Assembly (NCBI RefSeq): GCF_003097515.1
Contig: NZ_CP029188.1
Coordinates: forward strand, 992,001-1,056,000
DNA length: 64,000 bases
Direction of reading: 5' to 3'
From: Streptomyces tirandamycinicus
GTDB taxonomy: Bacteria; Actinomycetota; Actinomycetes; Streptomycetales; Streptomycetaceae
Positions 8,305 to 17,577 of this stretch are shown here, piece by piece; the first letter of the stretch is position 1, and each line of letters opens with the position of its first letter. Below the pieces are notes generated by a model. It did not search any database, was not told where the DNA came from, and saw nothing but the letters and a program-made list of their open reading frames with translations. Position numbers and translations under genes: made by a program.

Positions 8305-9273
8305 GTGTCGCGCAAGAAGACCCTCAGCGGCAAGAAGAAGATCGCGCTCATGATCGGCGCTGCGGCGCTGGTCGGCGGGACTGCGGTTGTCATGACCGGT
8401 ACAAGCAATGCCTCGGCGGCCTGTGACGGATTCGCCCAGGCGGTACGCAACAACGAGAACTTCATCGCCGCTCAACGGGCCAATCCCGACGCCCAGTCGG
8501 AAGCACGGATCGCCAACCGCGAGGCGGTGATCAAGCAGATCAACCTCCAGCAGCAGGCCGCGGGCTGTGCGCAGGGCTCCGGAGGCGGAGACCAGGCGGC
8601 GGCGCCGGCCGAGCCCTCGGCCGGTCAGGACGAGGCGTCCGCAAGTGCGGCCCCCGGCGGGGGTGCGGAGGCGGGTGCCACCGGCGAGGTCGTCTGCGCG
8701 GGACAGAACCTCACCTTCTCCGGCGACGGCGGCGCTCCGGCCGCCTCCAGCGGCCAGTTCCCGATCGGCACCCTGCTGAAGGTCACCAACCTGGCGAACG
8801 ACAAGACCACCACCGTCGAGGTCACGTCGACTTCCGGCAGCTGCGCCCTGCTGAACGCCGCGGCGTTCGAGCAGGTCCGCGAGGCCGGCAAGAACGTGAT
8901 CCGCGAGGTCCGCATCGAGCGCCTCAGCGGCGAGGCGGGCGGTGCCGGTGGCGAAGCGGCCGAGCCCCCCGCCGCCGAGCAGCCGCCCGCGGACGGCGCG
9001 GGTGGCCAGGGCGGCGCCGCCGCCGGGGAAGTCGTCTGCGCCGGTTCGACCGTGACGCTCTCCGGCGAGGGCGGCGCTCCGGCTGCCTCCAGCGGCCAGT
9101 TCCCGGTCGGCACGCTGCTGAAGGTGACGAACCTCGACAACGACAAGTCGACGACCGTCGAGGTCACGTCCGCGTCCGGCAGTTGCGCGCTGCTCAACAA
9201 CGCGGCGTTCGAGCAGGTCCGGGAGCCCGGGAAGTTCCTGATCCGCAACGCCCGGATCGAGCGCGTCGGCTGA
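8305..9273 (+). CDS. Secreted protein with two double-psi-barrel-like repeats
   Basis: 322 residues, GTG start. A basic N-terminus, hydrophobic core (15-32) and NASA-A site near residue 38 give a Sec signal peptide. The mature N-terminus is a roughly 50-residue helical segment bounded by two cysteines. After an acidic Ala/Glu-rich linker come two near-identical repeats (about 125-205 and 240-322). Each starts EVVCAG, carries SSGQFP(I/V)GTLLKVTNL and a second Cys in SGSCALLN. The GTxLKVTN core and hydrophobic spacing resemble RlpA/expansin double-psi beta-barrels, but the catalytic Asp-His pair of lytic RlpA is not evident, so binding rather than cleavage is likely. The order of domains is seen; the fold is inferred. 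Confidence 0.75.
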   Translation: MSRKKTLSGKKKIALMIGAAALVGGTAVVMTGTSNASAACDGFAQAVRNNENFIAAQRANPDAQSEARIANREAVIKQINLQQQAAGCAQGSGGGDQAAAPAEPSAGQDEASASAAPGGGAEAGATGEVVCAGQNLTFSGDGGAPAASSGQFPIGTLLKVTNLANDKTTTVEVTSTSGSCALLNAAAFEQVREAGKNVIREVRIERLSGEAGGAGGEAAEPPAAEQPPADGAGGQGGAAAGEVVCAGSTVTLSGEGGAPAASSGQFPVGTLLKVTNLDNDKSTTVEVTSASGSCALLNNAAFEQVREPGKFLIRNARIERVG

Positions 9274-9469
9274 CGCGCCCCCAGCCCCCCGGTGCCTGCG
9301 ACCGCCCTCCGGGCACCCGGGGAAGCGGAGGGGCGGACGGAACCCTCGGTCCGGCCGCTCCTCCGCCCTCTCGTGGAACGGGGCCGGCCGGCCCCTCTCG
9401 TCGCCGCGGCGGGGACCGGTGCGGCGGTCCGTCCGCGAACAGCCGTCACCCCGTCCGCACGGGGCGGCT

Positions 9470-10381
9470 TCAGTCCCCGGCCGCGCCGGTCCGCGCCGCC
9501 CCCAGCCGTTCCTCGGCCTCCGCCAGGATCTCCGTGATCCGCAGGCCCAGGCGTACGTCGCAGGCGTGCGGCTCACCCGTGCGGGCCGACCGGGCAAGGG
9601 CGTCGATCGCCGAACCGAACGATCCGACGGCGTCGCTCCACGCCGGCATGGGGACGCGTCCCCGCTCCCCGTACAGTTCGATGCTCGCGCCGGCCGCCTC
9701 GGAAGGGGCGCTCAGGCCCACCGTGGCCGTGCTCGACGCACCCGACGCGTGACGGAAGGCCAGATGGGCCGTGTCGGCCGGACCCCGCAGGGCCGTCAGC
9801 TCCGTGACGTCGCCGAGCACCGGAAGCAGCACGGACAGCGCATGGGGGCCGACGTCCCACAGCGCGCCCCTCTCCCGCCTCCAGGGCGAGGCGGCGTAGG
9901 GGCTGTCGGAGCCGTGCCCGAAAAGCGAGCCGAGCCAGTGCGCCCGCCCTGTCAACCAGCCGCCGGAGGCGGCCTGTTCCGCGATCCACGGGGCCGTTTC
10001 CGCCGCGAACCGCAGCGTGCAGAAGACGACGGACGCGACGCCCGACCGCTCCACCGCCGCCGCCACCTCACGGGCCCCGGCCACCGTCGTCGCCACCGGC
10101 TTGTCCAGCAGCAGATGACGCCCGGCGGCGGCCGCGCGGGCCGCCAGTGGGGCCTGGACGTCGGGGGGCAGGGCGAACGCGATGGCGTCGCTCGCCTCGA
10201 TGAGGGAGTCCATGTCCTCGTACGCCTTGACTCCGTGGGCCGAAGCGAGTGCGGCGGCGGCCTCCCGGCGCCGGCCCCACACGCCGCTGAAGACGGCCCC
10301 GCGGTGCGCCGCGAGAGCCGGGGCATGTGTGTGCTCCGCCCAGGGGCCCGTTCCGATCAGTCCGATGCGCGGCTTCGTCAT
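9470..10381 (-). CDS. Gfo/Idh/MocA-family NAD(P)-dependent oxidoreductase
   Basis: 303 residues. The N-terminal Rossmann motif is IGLIGTGPWAEHTH, followed by the family signature DKPVATT, where the Lys is the usual catalytic or cofactor residue. The C-terminal part (from GGWLTGRAHW) fits the alpha/beta substrate domain, slightly short for the family. Members oxidise or reduce sugars, inositols or related polyols; the substrate cannot be read. The ATG at 10381 is used because it directly precedes the first beta strand; an upstream in-frame ATG would add nine residues. It is monocistronic in this window. Confidence 0.85.
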   Translation of the reverse strand: MTKPRIGLIGTGPWAEHTHAPALAAHRGAVFSGVWGRRREAAAALASAHGVKAYEDMDSLIEASDAIAFALPPDVQAPLAARAAAAGRHLLLDKPVATTVAGAREVAAAVERSGVASVVFCTLRFAAETAPWIAEQAASGGWLTGRAHWLGSLFGHGSDSPYAASPWRRERGALWDVGPHALSVLLPVLGDVTELTALRGPADTAHLAFRHASGASSTATVGLSAPSEAAGASIELYGERGRVPMPAWSDAVGSFGSAIDALARSARTGEPHACDVRLGLRITEILAEAEERLGAARTGAAGD

Positions 10382-10900
10382 GCGGCCAGTCTGCCTCGGG
10401 GATCGCACCGTCGGCGAAACGGCGGAGGGCGGACCACGCGGACCCGCAGACCCGCAGACCGCAGACCCGCGGACCCGCGGGCCGACGGGCCTGAGGCCCG
10501 GCGGACCGAGTCGGACAGCGGGCCGAGTCGGACGCCGGACCGGGCCGGACAGCGGACCGGCGGCACCGCCGTCGGGCCCGGGCCGGGAACGCTCCCCGCT
10601 CAGCGCCGTGGACGCCGCCGCTCTCGATCACCCCGGCGGGCCCCGCCGCATCGCCCGAGGCCCGGCCCGGACCACCCGGGCGTATACGACGCGTGCGGCG
10701 CCCGTGACCGGTGCCGCTGCACGACCGCTCGCCGGACGCCAGTGCCGCGCCGCCCCCGGCCGGCCGTTCCGCGTACACCCGCGCCCCCGGGAACGCGGGA
10801 TCTCCGAGTAACACGGGGTTCACAATCGAGCAATGGCCGGGAAATCCGGGGTTGCGAAGCTGCGCCTCATACCCGCTGCACCCGCGAAGGATGAGGGCCC
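10382..10900. other. Intergenic region upstream of glnII
   Basis: 519 bp between divergent genes. From 10440 to 10560 the DNA is low-complexity, with repeats such as cagacccgc and gagtcggac. The last 100 bp before glnII is less biased and contains a partial GlnR-like box. No credible reading frame. Confidence 0.5.
10808..10823 (+). promoter_or_regulatory. Candidate GlnR half-box upstream of glnII
   Basis: GTAAC at 10808-10812, six bases, then TTCAC at 10819-10823, 78-93 bp before the glnII start. The known Streptomyces GlnR pattern is gTnAc-n6-GaAAc; the first half fits and the second only partly. glnII is an established GlnR target in S. coelicolor, which raises the prior, but the match alone is weak. 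Confidence 0.35.
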
Positions 10901-11932
10901 GTGACCATCAAGGCTGAGTACATCTGGATAGACGGCACCGCGCCGACCGCGAAGCTTCGCTCGAAGACGAAGATTCTGACGGGTCCCGCCGCAGACGTCT
11001 CCGAGCTTCCCATCTGGGGCTTCGACGGGTCCAGCACCAACCAGGCCGAGGGCCACGCCTCCGACTGCGTGCTGAAGCCGGTCTACACGTGTCCCGACCC
11101 GATCCGCGGCGGCGGCGACGTGCTGGTGCTGTGCGAGGTCCTGAACACGGACATGACCCCGCACCCGTCCAACACGCGGGCCCAGCTGGTCGAGGTGGCG
11201 GAGAAGTTCGCCGCGCAGGAGCCGATCTTCGGCATCGAGCAGGAGTACACCTTCTTCGACGGCGACCGTCCGCTCGGCTTCCCCGCCGGCGGCTTCCCGG
11301 CCCCGCAGGGCGGCTACTACTGCGGTGTCGGCTCCGACGAGATCCACGGCCGGGACGTCGTCGAGGCGCACCTGGAGCACTGCCTGCAGGCGGGGCTGGG
11401 CATCTCCGGCATCAACGCCGAGGTCATGCCCGGCCAGTGGGAGTTCCAGGTCGGCCCGCTCGCGCCGCTGGAGGTGGCGGACCAGTTGTGGATCGCCCGC
11501 TGGCTGCTGTACCGCACCGCCGAGGACTTCGACGTCTCCGCCACGCTCGACCCGAAGCCGGTGAAGGGCGACTGGAACGGCGCCGGCGCCCACACCAACT
11601 TCTCCACGAAGGCGATGCGCGAGGGCTACGACGCCATCATCACCGCCTGCGAGTCGCTGGGCGAGGGCTCCAAGCCGCTGGACCACGTCAAGAACTACGG
11701 CGCGGGCATCGACGACCGGCTGACCGGTCTGCACGAGACGGCACCGTGGAACGAGTACAGCTACGGCGTCTCCGACCGTGGTGCCTCGGTGCGCATCCCG
11801 TGGCAGGTCGAGAAGGACGGCAAGGGCTACATCGAGGACCGCCGTCCGAACGCCAACGTCGACCCGTACGTGGTGACCCGCCTGCTGGTGGACACCTGCT
11901 GCTCCGCGCTGGAGAAGGCCGGCCAGGTCTGA
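10901..11932 (+). CDS. glnII: Glutamine synthetase type II (GlnII)
   Basis: 343 residues, GTG start with GGATGAGG ahead. It is the short eukaryotic-type GSII. Visible GS signatures are WGFDGSST near residue 40, EQEYTFF with the metal-binding Glu, GAGAHTNFS (the ATP-binding GAGxHxN element) and the C-terminal NANVDPYVV. The enzyme makes glutamine from glutamate, ammonia and ATP. Streptomycetes carry it beside GSI (GlnA); it lacks the adenylylation loop of GSI, so the GlnE encoded 25 kb away should not act on it. It is monocistronic, with a strong terminator 18 bp after the stop. Confidence 0.97.
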   Translation: MTIKAEYIWIDGTAPTAKLRSKTKILTGPAADVSELPIWGFDGSSTNQAEGHASDCVLKPVYTCPDPIRGGGDVLVLCEVLNTDMTPHPSNTRAQLVEVAEKFAAQEPIFGIEQEYTFFDGDRPLGFPAGGFPAPQGGYYCGVGSDEIHGRDVVEAHLEHCLQAGLGISGINAEVMPGQWEFQVGPLAPLEVADQLWIARWLLYRTAEDFDVSATLDPKPVKGDWNGAGAHTNFSTKAMREGYDAIITACESLGEGSKPLDHVKNYGAGIDDRLTGLHETAPWNEYSYGVSDRGASVRIPWQVEKDGKGYIEDRRPNANVDPYVVTRLLVDTCCSALEKAGQV

Positions 11933-11949
11933 TCCCGCCACCGCCTCAA

Positions 11950-11995
11950 AAGGGGCGCCCGCCGGCCGTACGCGGTCATCCGGCGGGCGCCCCTT
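11950..11995 (+). terminator. glnII terminator hairpin
   Basis: AAGGGGCGCCCGCCGG (11950-11965) pairs perfectly with CCGGCGGGCGCCCCTT (11980-11995) around a 14-base loop, starting 18 bp after the glnII stop. Strong intrinsic-type terminator. Confidence 0.8.
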
Positions 11996-12413
11996 CCGCG
12001 TTGCCGCCGGTGATCCGGCCGGCCTCCCGGCGGCCGCCCTGAGGCCTCGCCGCGTCGCCGCCTTGCCACGCCGCCGCACCGCGCTGCCGGGTTGCCGGGT
12101 CGCCGGGTTGCGTTGCCGGGTTGCCGGGTTGCGTCGCCGCGTCGCCGCGTTGCCAGGTCGCCGCGTTGCCGGGTCGCCGAACCCGGTCCTGCGTCCCGCA
12201 GCGAGTGTTACGGCACACGGCGGCGGGGCGCGCGCGGCGGGCCGGCGGCACTCGCGGGGGATGCGGCAACGCCCATGCCAGGCCCGCCCGTTGGTACCCG
12301 GTGAGGCCCGTTTTGAGAATGGAGATTTCTACGAAATCCGGTCCCGTCTGAACGGGGCGCGGCGCGACGCCGTATGGAACGGCGCGTTGCTCCCACCCCG
12401 GGATTGGAGTTCC
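11996..12413. repeat. Gap with gccgggtt-type tandem repeats and shared 11-mer
   Basis: Between the glnII terminator and the DUF1996 gene. From 12086 to 12182 the sequence is made of degenerate 7-8 base units (gccgggtt, gtcgccg). The 11-mer ACGGCACACGG is at 12210-12220, 194 bp upstream of the DUF1996 start. No credible gene. Confidence 0.55.
12210..12220 (+). promoter_or_regulatory. Shared upstream 11-mer ACGGCACACGG, copy 2
   Basis: Exact copy of the 11-mer at 8251 and 46482, here upstream of the secreted DUF1996 protein. Confidence 0.4.
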
Positions 12414-13958
12414 ATGGCACGCACAACACGCAAACGCTCAACGCTGGCGAACCGGGCGATCGCCGCCTCGGCCGCCCTGATTCTGGGCGGGGGTGGGCTG
12501 ATCGCGGTCAACGTCTACGCATCTGCGGGTGAGGGCCGTCAGAGCCCCAACAGAACCCAGGCCGCCGGTCAGTCGGTCTCCACCATCGACTGCCCGGACG
12601 TCGGCAACGAACTGAAACAGGTGCCCAAGCAGGAGCGCCGCAACGTCGACCGTGAACTCGCCACGCTGGACACCCAGATCACCACGGCGTACCAGCGCTT
12701 CGCCGAGCTCAGGCAACGGATCGAGCAGAACCCCCAGTACGGGCAGCAGCAGATCCTCACCCCGCTGAAGAACGAGCGGACGGTGATCCTCCAGCGGATC
12801 GCCGCACTCATCGAACGCGGCAAGGCGCCCAAGCCGCAGGGTCTGGAGTCCATGGCGTCGTGCACCCTGCGGGCCGACGACGAGGGCCAAAACCAGGGCG
12901 GCGGTCAGGGCCAGAACGGCGGCAATCAGAACGACGGCAACGGCCAGGGCCAGAACGGCGGTCAGGGTCAGGACGGGGGTCAGAACGACGGCAACGGCCA
13001 AGGCCAGGACGGCGGCGGTCAGGACGGCGGCGGCAACGCTGGTCAGGCGGGCAACGGTCCGGAGCAGTCCGACTTCGTCGAGATCCAGTCGGTGCAGCCG
13101 AACGCCGGTGACCCGCGCAATCGGCGTGGTGCCTCCCGTGGCGTCTTCACGACGAGTTGCGGGGTGAACGAGAACGGCAAGTTCAACCCGGACAACGTGA
13201 TCGTCGCGCCGGGTGTCGCCAACGGTGCCCACCATATGCACGACTACGTGGGCAACCAGGCCAACGACGCCTTCGCCAGTGACGACGACCTCGCGGCCGG
13301 CGAGACGACCTGTGTGAACCAGGGCGACAAGTCGTCGTACTTCTGGCCGGTGCTGCGGCTGCAGAACGGGCAGCAGGAGGCCGACGCCGACGCCGACGGC
13401 GGTGGCAAGGACCAGAACGTCGGTGAGATCCAGACGCCGTCGCAGGTCACCATGGACTTCGTGGGCAACCCGCGGTCGAAGGTGACGGCGATGCCGCGGC
13501 TCCTGCGGATCATCACCGGTGACGCCAAGGCGTTCGTCAACGGTGATGCGAACGCGAACGCCTCGTGGAGCTGCACCGGCTTCGAGAACCGCCAGCTGAA
13601 GGACAAGTACCCGATCTGCCCCGAGGGCAGTCAGGTGGTGCGGACGTTCAAGTTCCAGAGCTGCTGGGACGGCCAGAACACCGACAGTGCCAACCACCGT
13701 ACCCATGTCGCCTTCGCCCAGGCCAACGGCGCCTGCCCCAACGGCTTCCGCGCCATCCCGCAGCTCGTGCAGCGCATCGTGTACGACGTGCCGCCGCCGG
13801 TGTTCGACGGGGCCAACCCGAGCGTCTTCGCGGTCGACTCCTTCCCGGAGCAGCTGCACAAGCCCGTCACCGACCACGGCGACTTCATCAACGTCTTCGA
13901 CGAAAACCTGATGAAGAAGATGGTGAACTGCATCAACAGCGGACGCACGTGCCGCTGA
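12414..13958 (+). CDS. Secreted DUF1996 protein with coiled N-terminal domain
   Basis: 514 residues; ATG with GGAG ahead. The N-terminus is basic (ARTTRKRS) with a hydrophobic stretch at 14-32. Next is a Cys-bounded, Lys/Gln/Arg-rich helical segment (about 60-150; [13 protein letters not shown] to ESMASC), then a Gly/Gln/Asn/Asp linker of GQGQNGG-type repeats (about 158-215), then the DUF1996 domain to the end. The domain shows [34 protein letters not shown] and paired Cys. DUF1996 occurs in secreted fungal and actinobacterial proteins and has no agreed activity; clustered His residues suggest metal or carbohydrate binding (inference). It shares its Cys-bounded helical N-terminal layout with the protein at 8305. 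Confidence 0.85.
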   Translation: MARTTRKRSTLANRAIAASAALILGGGGLIAVNVYASAGEGRQSPNRTQAAGQSVSTIDCPDVGNELKQVPKQERRNVDRELATLDTQITTAYQRFAELRQRIEQNPQYGQQQILTPLKNERTVILQRIAALIERGKAPKPQGLESMASCTLRADDEGQNQGGGQGQNGGNQNDGNGQGQNGGQGQDGGQNDGNGQGQDGGGQDGGGNAGQAGNGPEQSDFVEIQSVQPNAGDPRNRRGASRGVFTTSCGVNENGKFNPDNVIVAPGVANGAHHMHDYVGNQANDAFASDDDLAAGETTCVNQGDKSSYFWPVLRLQNGQQEADADADGGGKDQNVGEIQTPSQVTMDFVGNPRSKVTAMPRLLRIITGDAKAFVNGDANANASWSCTGFENRQLKDKYPICPEGSQVVRTFKFQSCWDGQNTDSANHRTHVAFAQANGACPNGFRAIPQLVQRIVYDVPPPVFDGANPSVFAVDSFPEQLHKPVTDHGDFINVFDENLMKKMVNCINSGRTCR

Positions 13959-14207
13959 CCGCTCCCTGAGCCGGCGCCGATCCCCGGGCTTCCCGCCTGA
14001 GTCCCGGGGTTCGGCGCCACCTTCCGCCGCCGTTCCCGGCCCTTCCCCGGCCCCTCCCCGGTGCCTCCCCGGTGCCTCCCCGGCCCCTCCCCACGCACTC
14101 CTCGGCCGGCCCTCCCCGGCGCATTGCTCCCCCGGTCCCGGCCGCTACCCGGTCCCTCCCCCCGCCCCCTCCCCGGCGTGTTCCCTCCGCCGGCCTGCGC
14201 GGCCCGC
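13959..14207. repeat. Pyrimidine-rich tandem repeats between convergent genes
   Basis: The converging DUF1996 and lipoprotein genes are separated by 249 bp. From 14041 to 14095 it consists of CT-rich units of the type gtgcctccccg and cccctccccg. No gene or clear hairpin was seen. Confidence 0.5.
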
Positions 14208-14678
14208 TCAGTGATGGCCGGAGTGCTCGTCCTCGTTCCCCCCACTGCCGGCACTGCTCCCCGAGTGCCCGCCATGCGAGGCACCGCGCTCCACGGTCCC
14301 GCCGAGCCGGCCGCGCAGTGCCGTCACCACCTTCTCGTCGCCGACCGCGACCCACTTCCTGCCGACGAGGTACGAGCCGCCGTAGTCGTTGGCCTCGTTG
14401 ATCCACTCGCGCTGGCCGCGGTCGGTGGCGAAGGTGGTGAGGATGTACTTGCCGTCCTTCGTCGTGCAGTTCGCCTGCCGCAGCTCCTCCGCGTCCGTCT
14501 GGATGTTCGGCTCGCAGTCCGCCTGCTTCGCCAGCTGCTCCAGACTCCCCGTCGCCGTCTTCGGCACATCGGGGGCGTCGTCCGTGTCCCCGGCGCAGGC
14601 GGTGAGGGCCGTGACGGCCGTCAGTGCCAGCGCGGCCAGGGCCATCGGGGCGGTGCTTCGGGCTCGTTGCGTACTCAT
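14208..14678 (-). CDS. Small lipoprotein with His-rich tail
   Basis: 156 residues. The signal peptide ends in the lipobox LTAC (Cys28), so the mature protein is lipid-anchored outside the membrane. The middle part (about 50-125) has two Cys (ADCEPNI and QANCTT) and a compact domain with GKYILTTF and YLVGRKWVAVGD. The C-terminus is disordered and His-rich (GASHGGHSG and EDEHSGHH), which could bind metal ions. I do not recognise a named family. It is divergent from the sigma-like membrane protein gene, about 210 bp apart. Confidence 0.78.
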   Translation of the reverse strand: MSTQRARSTAPMALAALALTAVTALTACAGDTDDAPDVPKTATGSLEQLAKQADCEPNIQTDAEELRQANCTTKDGKYILTTFATDRGQREWINEANDYGGSYLVGRKWVAVGDEKVVTALRGRLGGTVERGASHGGHSGSSAGSGGNEDEHSGHH

Positions 14679-14886
14679 CGGGCCATCGTGCCCGGTCGGC
14701 GCGCCGGTGTGCAGAGGAACGGGGAGTAACGTGCCGCACGTCGCACCCGCATCTCACGCCCCACGACACCCTGGAGAAGCCGCCGCCGTACCGTGTCCGT
14801 GAAGCCGGCGGTCCGCCGGGTTCCCGCCCCACGGGCCGGCCGGCCGGGGCTGGTGACTATCGCAGTATTCGCTCGTTCAGCTGAGG

Positions 14887-16833
14887 GTGAGCACCCAGGA
14901 ACCCGCCCCAGGCGCCGTCGACGTGGAGCAGGCCGAAGCCGCGCTCGTGGAGCACTATCCGCGTCTGGTGCGGATCGCCTACCTCGTCCTGCCGTCCTCC
15001 CTCGGCCGCAATCGCCGGGTGCTGACCGCTCACTGGATCGTGCAGCGCTCCCTGCCGCGCGGCCGTACCGCCCGGCTTCCGCAGACCGGTGGGTCGAGGG
15101 TCCCGGTTCCGCGCGGAACGGCCGCGCCGGGGTACGCGTACGTCCGGGGGCGGGTGGTGCGGCAGGCGCTGGACGCGGGTCTTCCGCTGCGGCGGCGGGC
15201 CTGGCCGAAGCGAGTGCAGTTCCCGCCGCTGCTGCCCCAGGTATGGGGGCTGCGGCTGTTCCCGCGCTCCGGGGGCGCCGACGAACTCGCCCTCGGCCAG
15301 GCGCTGTCCGCGCTGTCCGGGGCCGCCCGTGCCGCGTACGTACTGCGCGCCCTGGAGACGCTGCCCGACGCCGCGGTCCGGCAGGTGCTGACCGGCGCCG
15401 GGGTCGCCGACCCGCATGCGGCGCTCGCCGCTGCGGACGGGCTCCGCGCCCCGGAGCGCGGGACGGCGGTCGCGCTGCTGGACTCCCCGGAGTTCGACCC
15501 CTGTTCCCTGCAGGCCCGGCCGACCGATCTGATGCGCCGCCGCAGGCACGCGAAGGCGGCGGTCGCGGCGGCCGCGGCCGCGCTCGTCGTCGGCACGCTG
15601 CTGGGCCTGCCCGGAGAGGGCTGGGCACCGGCGGAGGCCGCAGCCCCGCCGTACACACGCCACCCGGCGACCGAGGCGGCGCTGGACCCGTCCCGACTGC
15701 AGCGGGTCGGGCCCCTGGCCTGGCGGACCTCCAGCCGCACGGACTTCTCCGTGTGGCCCGCCCGGGGTGCGCTGAGCGGGGACCGCGCACTGCTGCGCCG
15801 GGCGCTCGCCGTATGGGCGCGGCCCGGTGCGGCGGTGCGGGTGTCCGCGACGCCCGGCACTCCGTCGGGGCCGCCGGTGGGAGCCCCGCAGCTGCTGTTC
15901 GCGGGCGCGGTGGGCCGGGCCCGTGTGGTGCTGTTCCACGACGGGCTGCGCGTCGTGCGGTACGCGGAGCCGGACGAGGGCACGGGCGGCGGGCCGGCAC
16001 TGGACCTCGCGCGGACCGATGCGGCGGACGCGCCCACCGCCGGGGCGCTGCTGGTCGGCCGGGGCAGCGACGGCGTCCGCTATCTCACGGCTCCCTGGGT
16101 GAGCGGTGCCTCGGCGCGGGATCTGCTCGAACCGGAGGCGGAGCCCCGGACGCTGAAGCGTGACGCGCACGGGGTGACCGAGGCGGTGCCGAGCCCGGTC
16201 GCGGCCCGCGAGTGCCGGTCGTGGCAGGCGCTGGAGCTCGCCGGGGACGGCGCACGGCGGCTGCTCACCGATCTGGGCGAGATCGTCCCGGCCCGGCTGA
16301 CCTGGGGTCCTCCGCTGTCCGCCGGTGACGTACCCGGCGCGCCGGAGGAGGCGCGTACCGCGTGGGCGCGTACGGCGTGCCTTCTGACCGCGATGCGCTC
16401 GAACGGGGTGCGGGAGGTCAACACCTGGCGCTACACGCGTCAGTGGCTGCCGGAGGGGAACGGCAGGGCCGCCTGGCTGTGCACCCGCGCGGAGACCTGG
16501 CGCGGCACGGGCGCCCAAGTGCTCGCCCAGTTCCAGCCTCCGGCGTCGGGATCGGCGGCCGCGTCGCCCGGTGTGGTGGTGGCCCGTTCCGAGGTGTCGC
16601 CCGCGTGTGGTCGGCGGGATCCGCGGCTGCTGGCGGGTGTGCTGTGGAGGTCGCGCACGGGGACGTGGTACGTACTGGCGGCGGGCAGCGGGGACGTCGC
16701 CTCGGTGCGCGCCTCCGGCGGGGTCACGGGTGGCGCGGAGGGCAACCACCTCGTCGTGCCGGCACGCCAGGGGGTGCGGGTGGAGCTCGGCGGGCGCCTC
16801 GCGGACGGTACTCGGATCCCGGCCCTCCGCTGA
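14887..16833 (+). CDS. Membrane protein with degenerate sigma-factor-like N-terminus
   Basis: 648 residues, GTG start. Residues 12-210 resemble an ECF sigma factor with lost motifs: VEHYPRLVRIAYLVLP looks like region 2.1 and ALSALSGAARAAYVLRALE followed by LPDAAVRQVLTGAGV looks like region 4, but the DNA-contacting and core-binding residues are not convincing. A basic stretch (RRRRHAKA) precedes one transmembrane helix at about 222-242. About 400 extracytoplasmic residues follow, with a few Cys (AARECRSWQ, ARTACLL, WLCTRAE, SPACGRR). It may be a membrane-tethered regulator or adaptor derived from a sigma factor. The segment order is seen; the ancestry is inference. Confidence 0.7.
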   Translation: MSTQEPAPGAVDVEQAEAALVEHYPRLVRIAYLVLPSSLGRNRRVLTAHWIVQRSLPRGRTARLPQTGGSRVPVPRGTAAPGYAYVRGRVVRQALDAGLPLRRRAWPKRVQFPPLLPQVWGLRLFPRSGGADELALGQALSALSGAARAAYVLRALETLPDAAVRQVLTGAGVADPHAALAAADGLRAPERGTAVALLDSPEFDPCSLQARPTDLMRRRRHAKAAVAAAAAALVVGTLLGLPGEGWAPAEAAAPPYTRHPATEAALDPSRLQRVGPLAWRTSSRTDFSVWPARGALSGDRALLRRALAVWARPGAAVRVSATPGTPSGPPVGAPQLLFAGAVGRARVVLFHDGLRVVRYAEPDEGTGGGPALDLARTDAADAPTAGALLVGRGSDGVRYLTAPWVSGASARDLLEPEAEPRTLKRDAHGVTEAVPSPVAARECRSWQALELAGDGARRLLTDLGEIVPARLTWGPPLSAGDVPGAPEEARTAWARTACLLTAMRSNGVREVNTWRYTRQWLPEGNGRAAWLCTRAETWRGTGAQVLAQFQPPASGSAAASPGVVVARSEVSPACGRRDPRLLAGVLWRSRTGTWYVLAAGSGDVASVRASGGVTGGAEGNHLVVPARQGVRVELGGRLADGTRIPALR

Positions 16834-16981
16834 CCGCCGTGAACCGCGGGGCGGCCGACGGGGCCGCGGGGCCGCGGCCCGGCCTGCATCAGGTACCGGT
16901 ACCGCCGGTCGCCCCGGCGCAGGAACTCCGGGGCGGTGACCGGCTCGTACCGGACCCGTCGGCGGGGTGCCGTCGAGTGCC

Positions 16982-17512
16982 TCAGGGCAGCAGCAGCCAG
17001 TCGGCCGCCAGGGCCGCCACCAGGCCGGCGCCCAGCAGATATGTGCCCAGCCGGGTGCGGCCGTGGCGGCTGAGTTCGATGACGACTCCGCACAGGATCA
17101 TGGCCAGTCCGTACACCCCGACCACGAGCACCGATGTGCGGCTGGCCAGCCGCACCGCCAGGACCGCCGCCAGCGCGACGAGTACGACGGACGCGGCGGC
17201 GATCCGGAGCATCCGGGCCCGGCGGGGGCTCATCCCCTCCGGCGAGGGCACAAGCGCCTCCACCGCCGCGGGTGTATCCACGGTCGCGGGCATCTCCGTG
17301 GTCGCGTGCGTCTCCACCGCCTTGGGCGCCTTCACCGTCGCGGGCGCCTCCGCAGCCACCGGCATATCGGCAGTCACCGGTGTATCGGCGGTCGCCGGCG
17401 CATCGGCAGTCACGCCCTCCGGCGCCGCCGCGCCCACCGGCGCCCCCGGGGCCACCCGCGTACCCGCGTCCACCGGTGCCTCCGGGGGTGTCTCCTGGTC
17501 AGAAGCGGTCAT
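16982..17512 (-). CDS. Small membrane protein with repetitive N-terminus
   Basis: 176 residues. Residues 10-80 are low-complexity Ala/Thr/Pro/Val with repeating units such as ATADTPVTADMP and ATVDTP. Three hydrophobic helices follow at about 103-120, 127-143 and 155-174, with a short basic loop. I recognise no family. It is divergent from the TetR gene at 17576, only 63 bp away, and shares the operator region, so it is a plausible target of that regulator. A long in-frame upstream extension is the shadow of the TetR gene and is not used. Confidence 0.7.
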   Translation of the reverse strand: MTASDQETPPEAPVDAGTRVAPGAPVGAAAPEGVTADAPATADTPVTADMPVAAEAPATVKAPKAVETHATTEMPATVDTPAAVEALVPSPEGMSPRRARMLRIAAASVVLVALAAVLAVRLASRTSVLVVGVYGLAMILCGVVIELSRHGRTRLGTYLLGAGLVAALAADWLLLP

Positions 17513-17562
17513 GGTCCGGGAGCGTACCCGTCGAGCGGCGGACGGCGTCCGAGGCCCGGCCG

Positions 17563-17577
17563 ATACGCTGTTCGTAT
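17563..17577. promoter_or_regulatory. Inverted-repeat operator overlapping the TetR start codon
   Basis: ATACG-ctgtt-CGTAT is a perfect 5-bp inverted repeat at 17563-17577. Its last two bases are the first two bases of the TetR ATG, and it lies 51 bp upstream of the divergent gene. Position fits autoregulation and control of the membrane protein gene. Confidence 0.55.
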
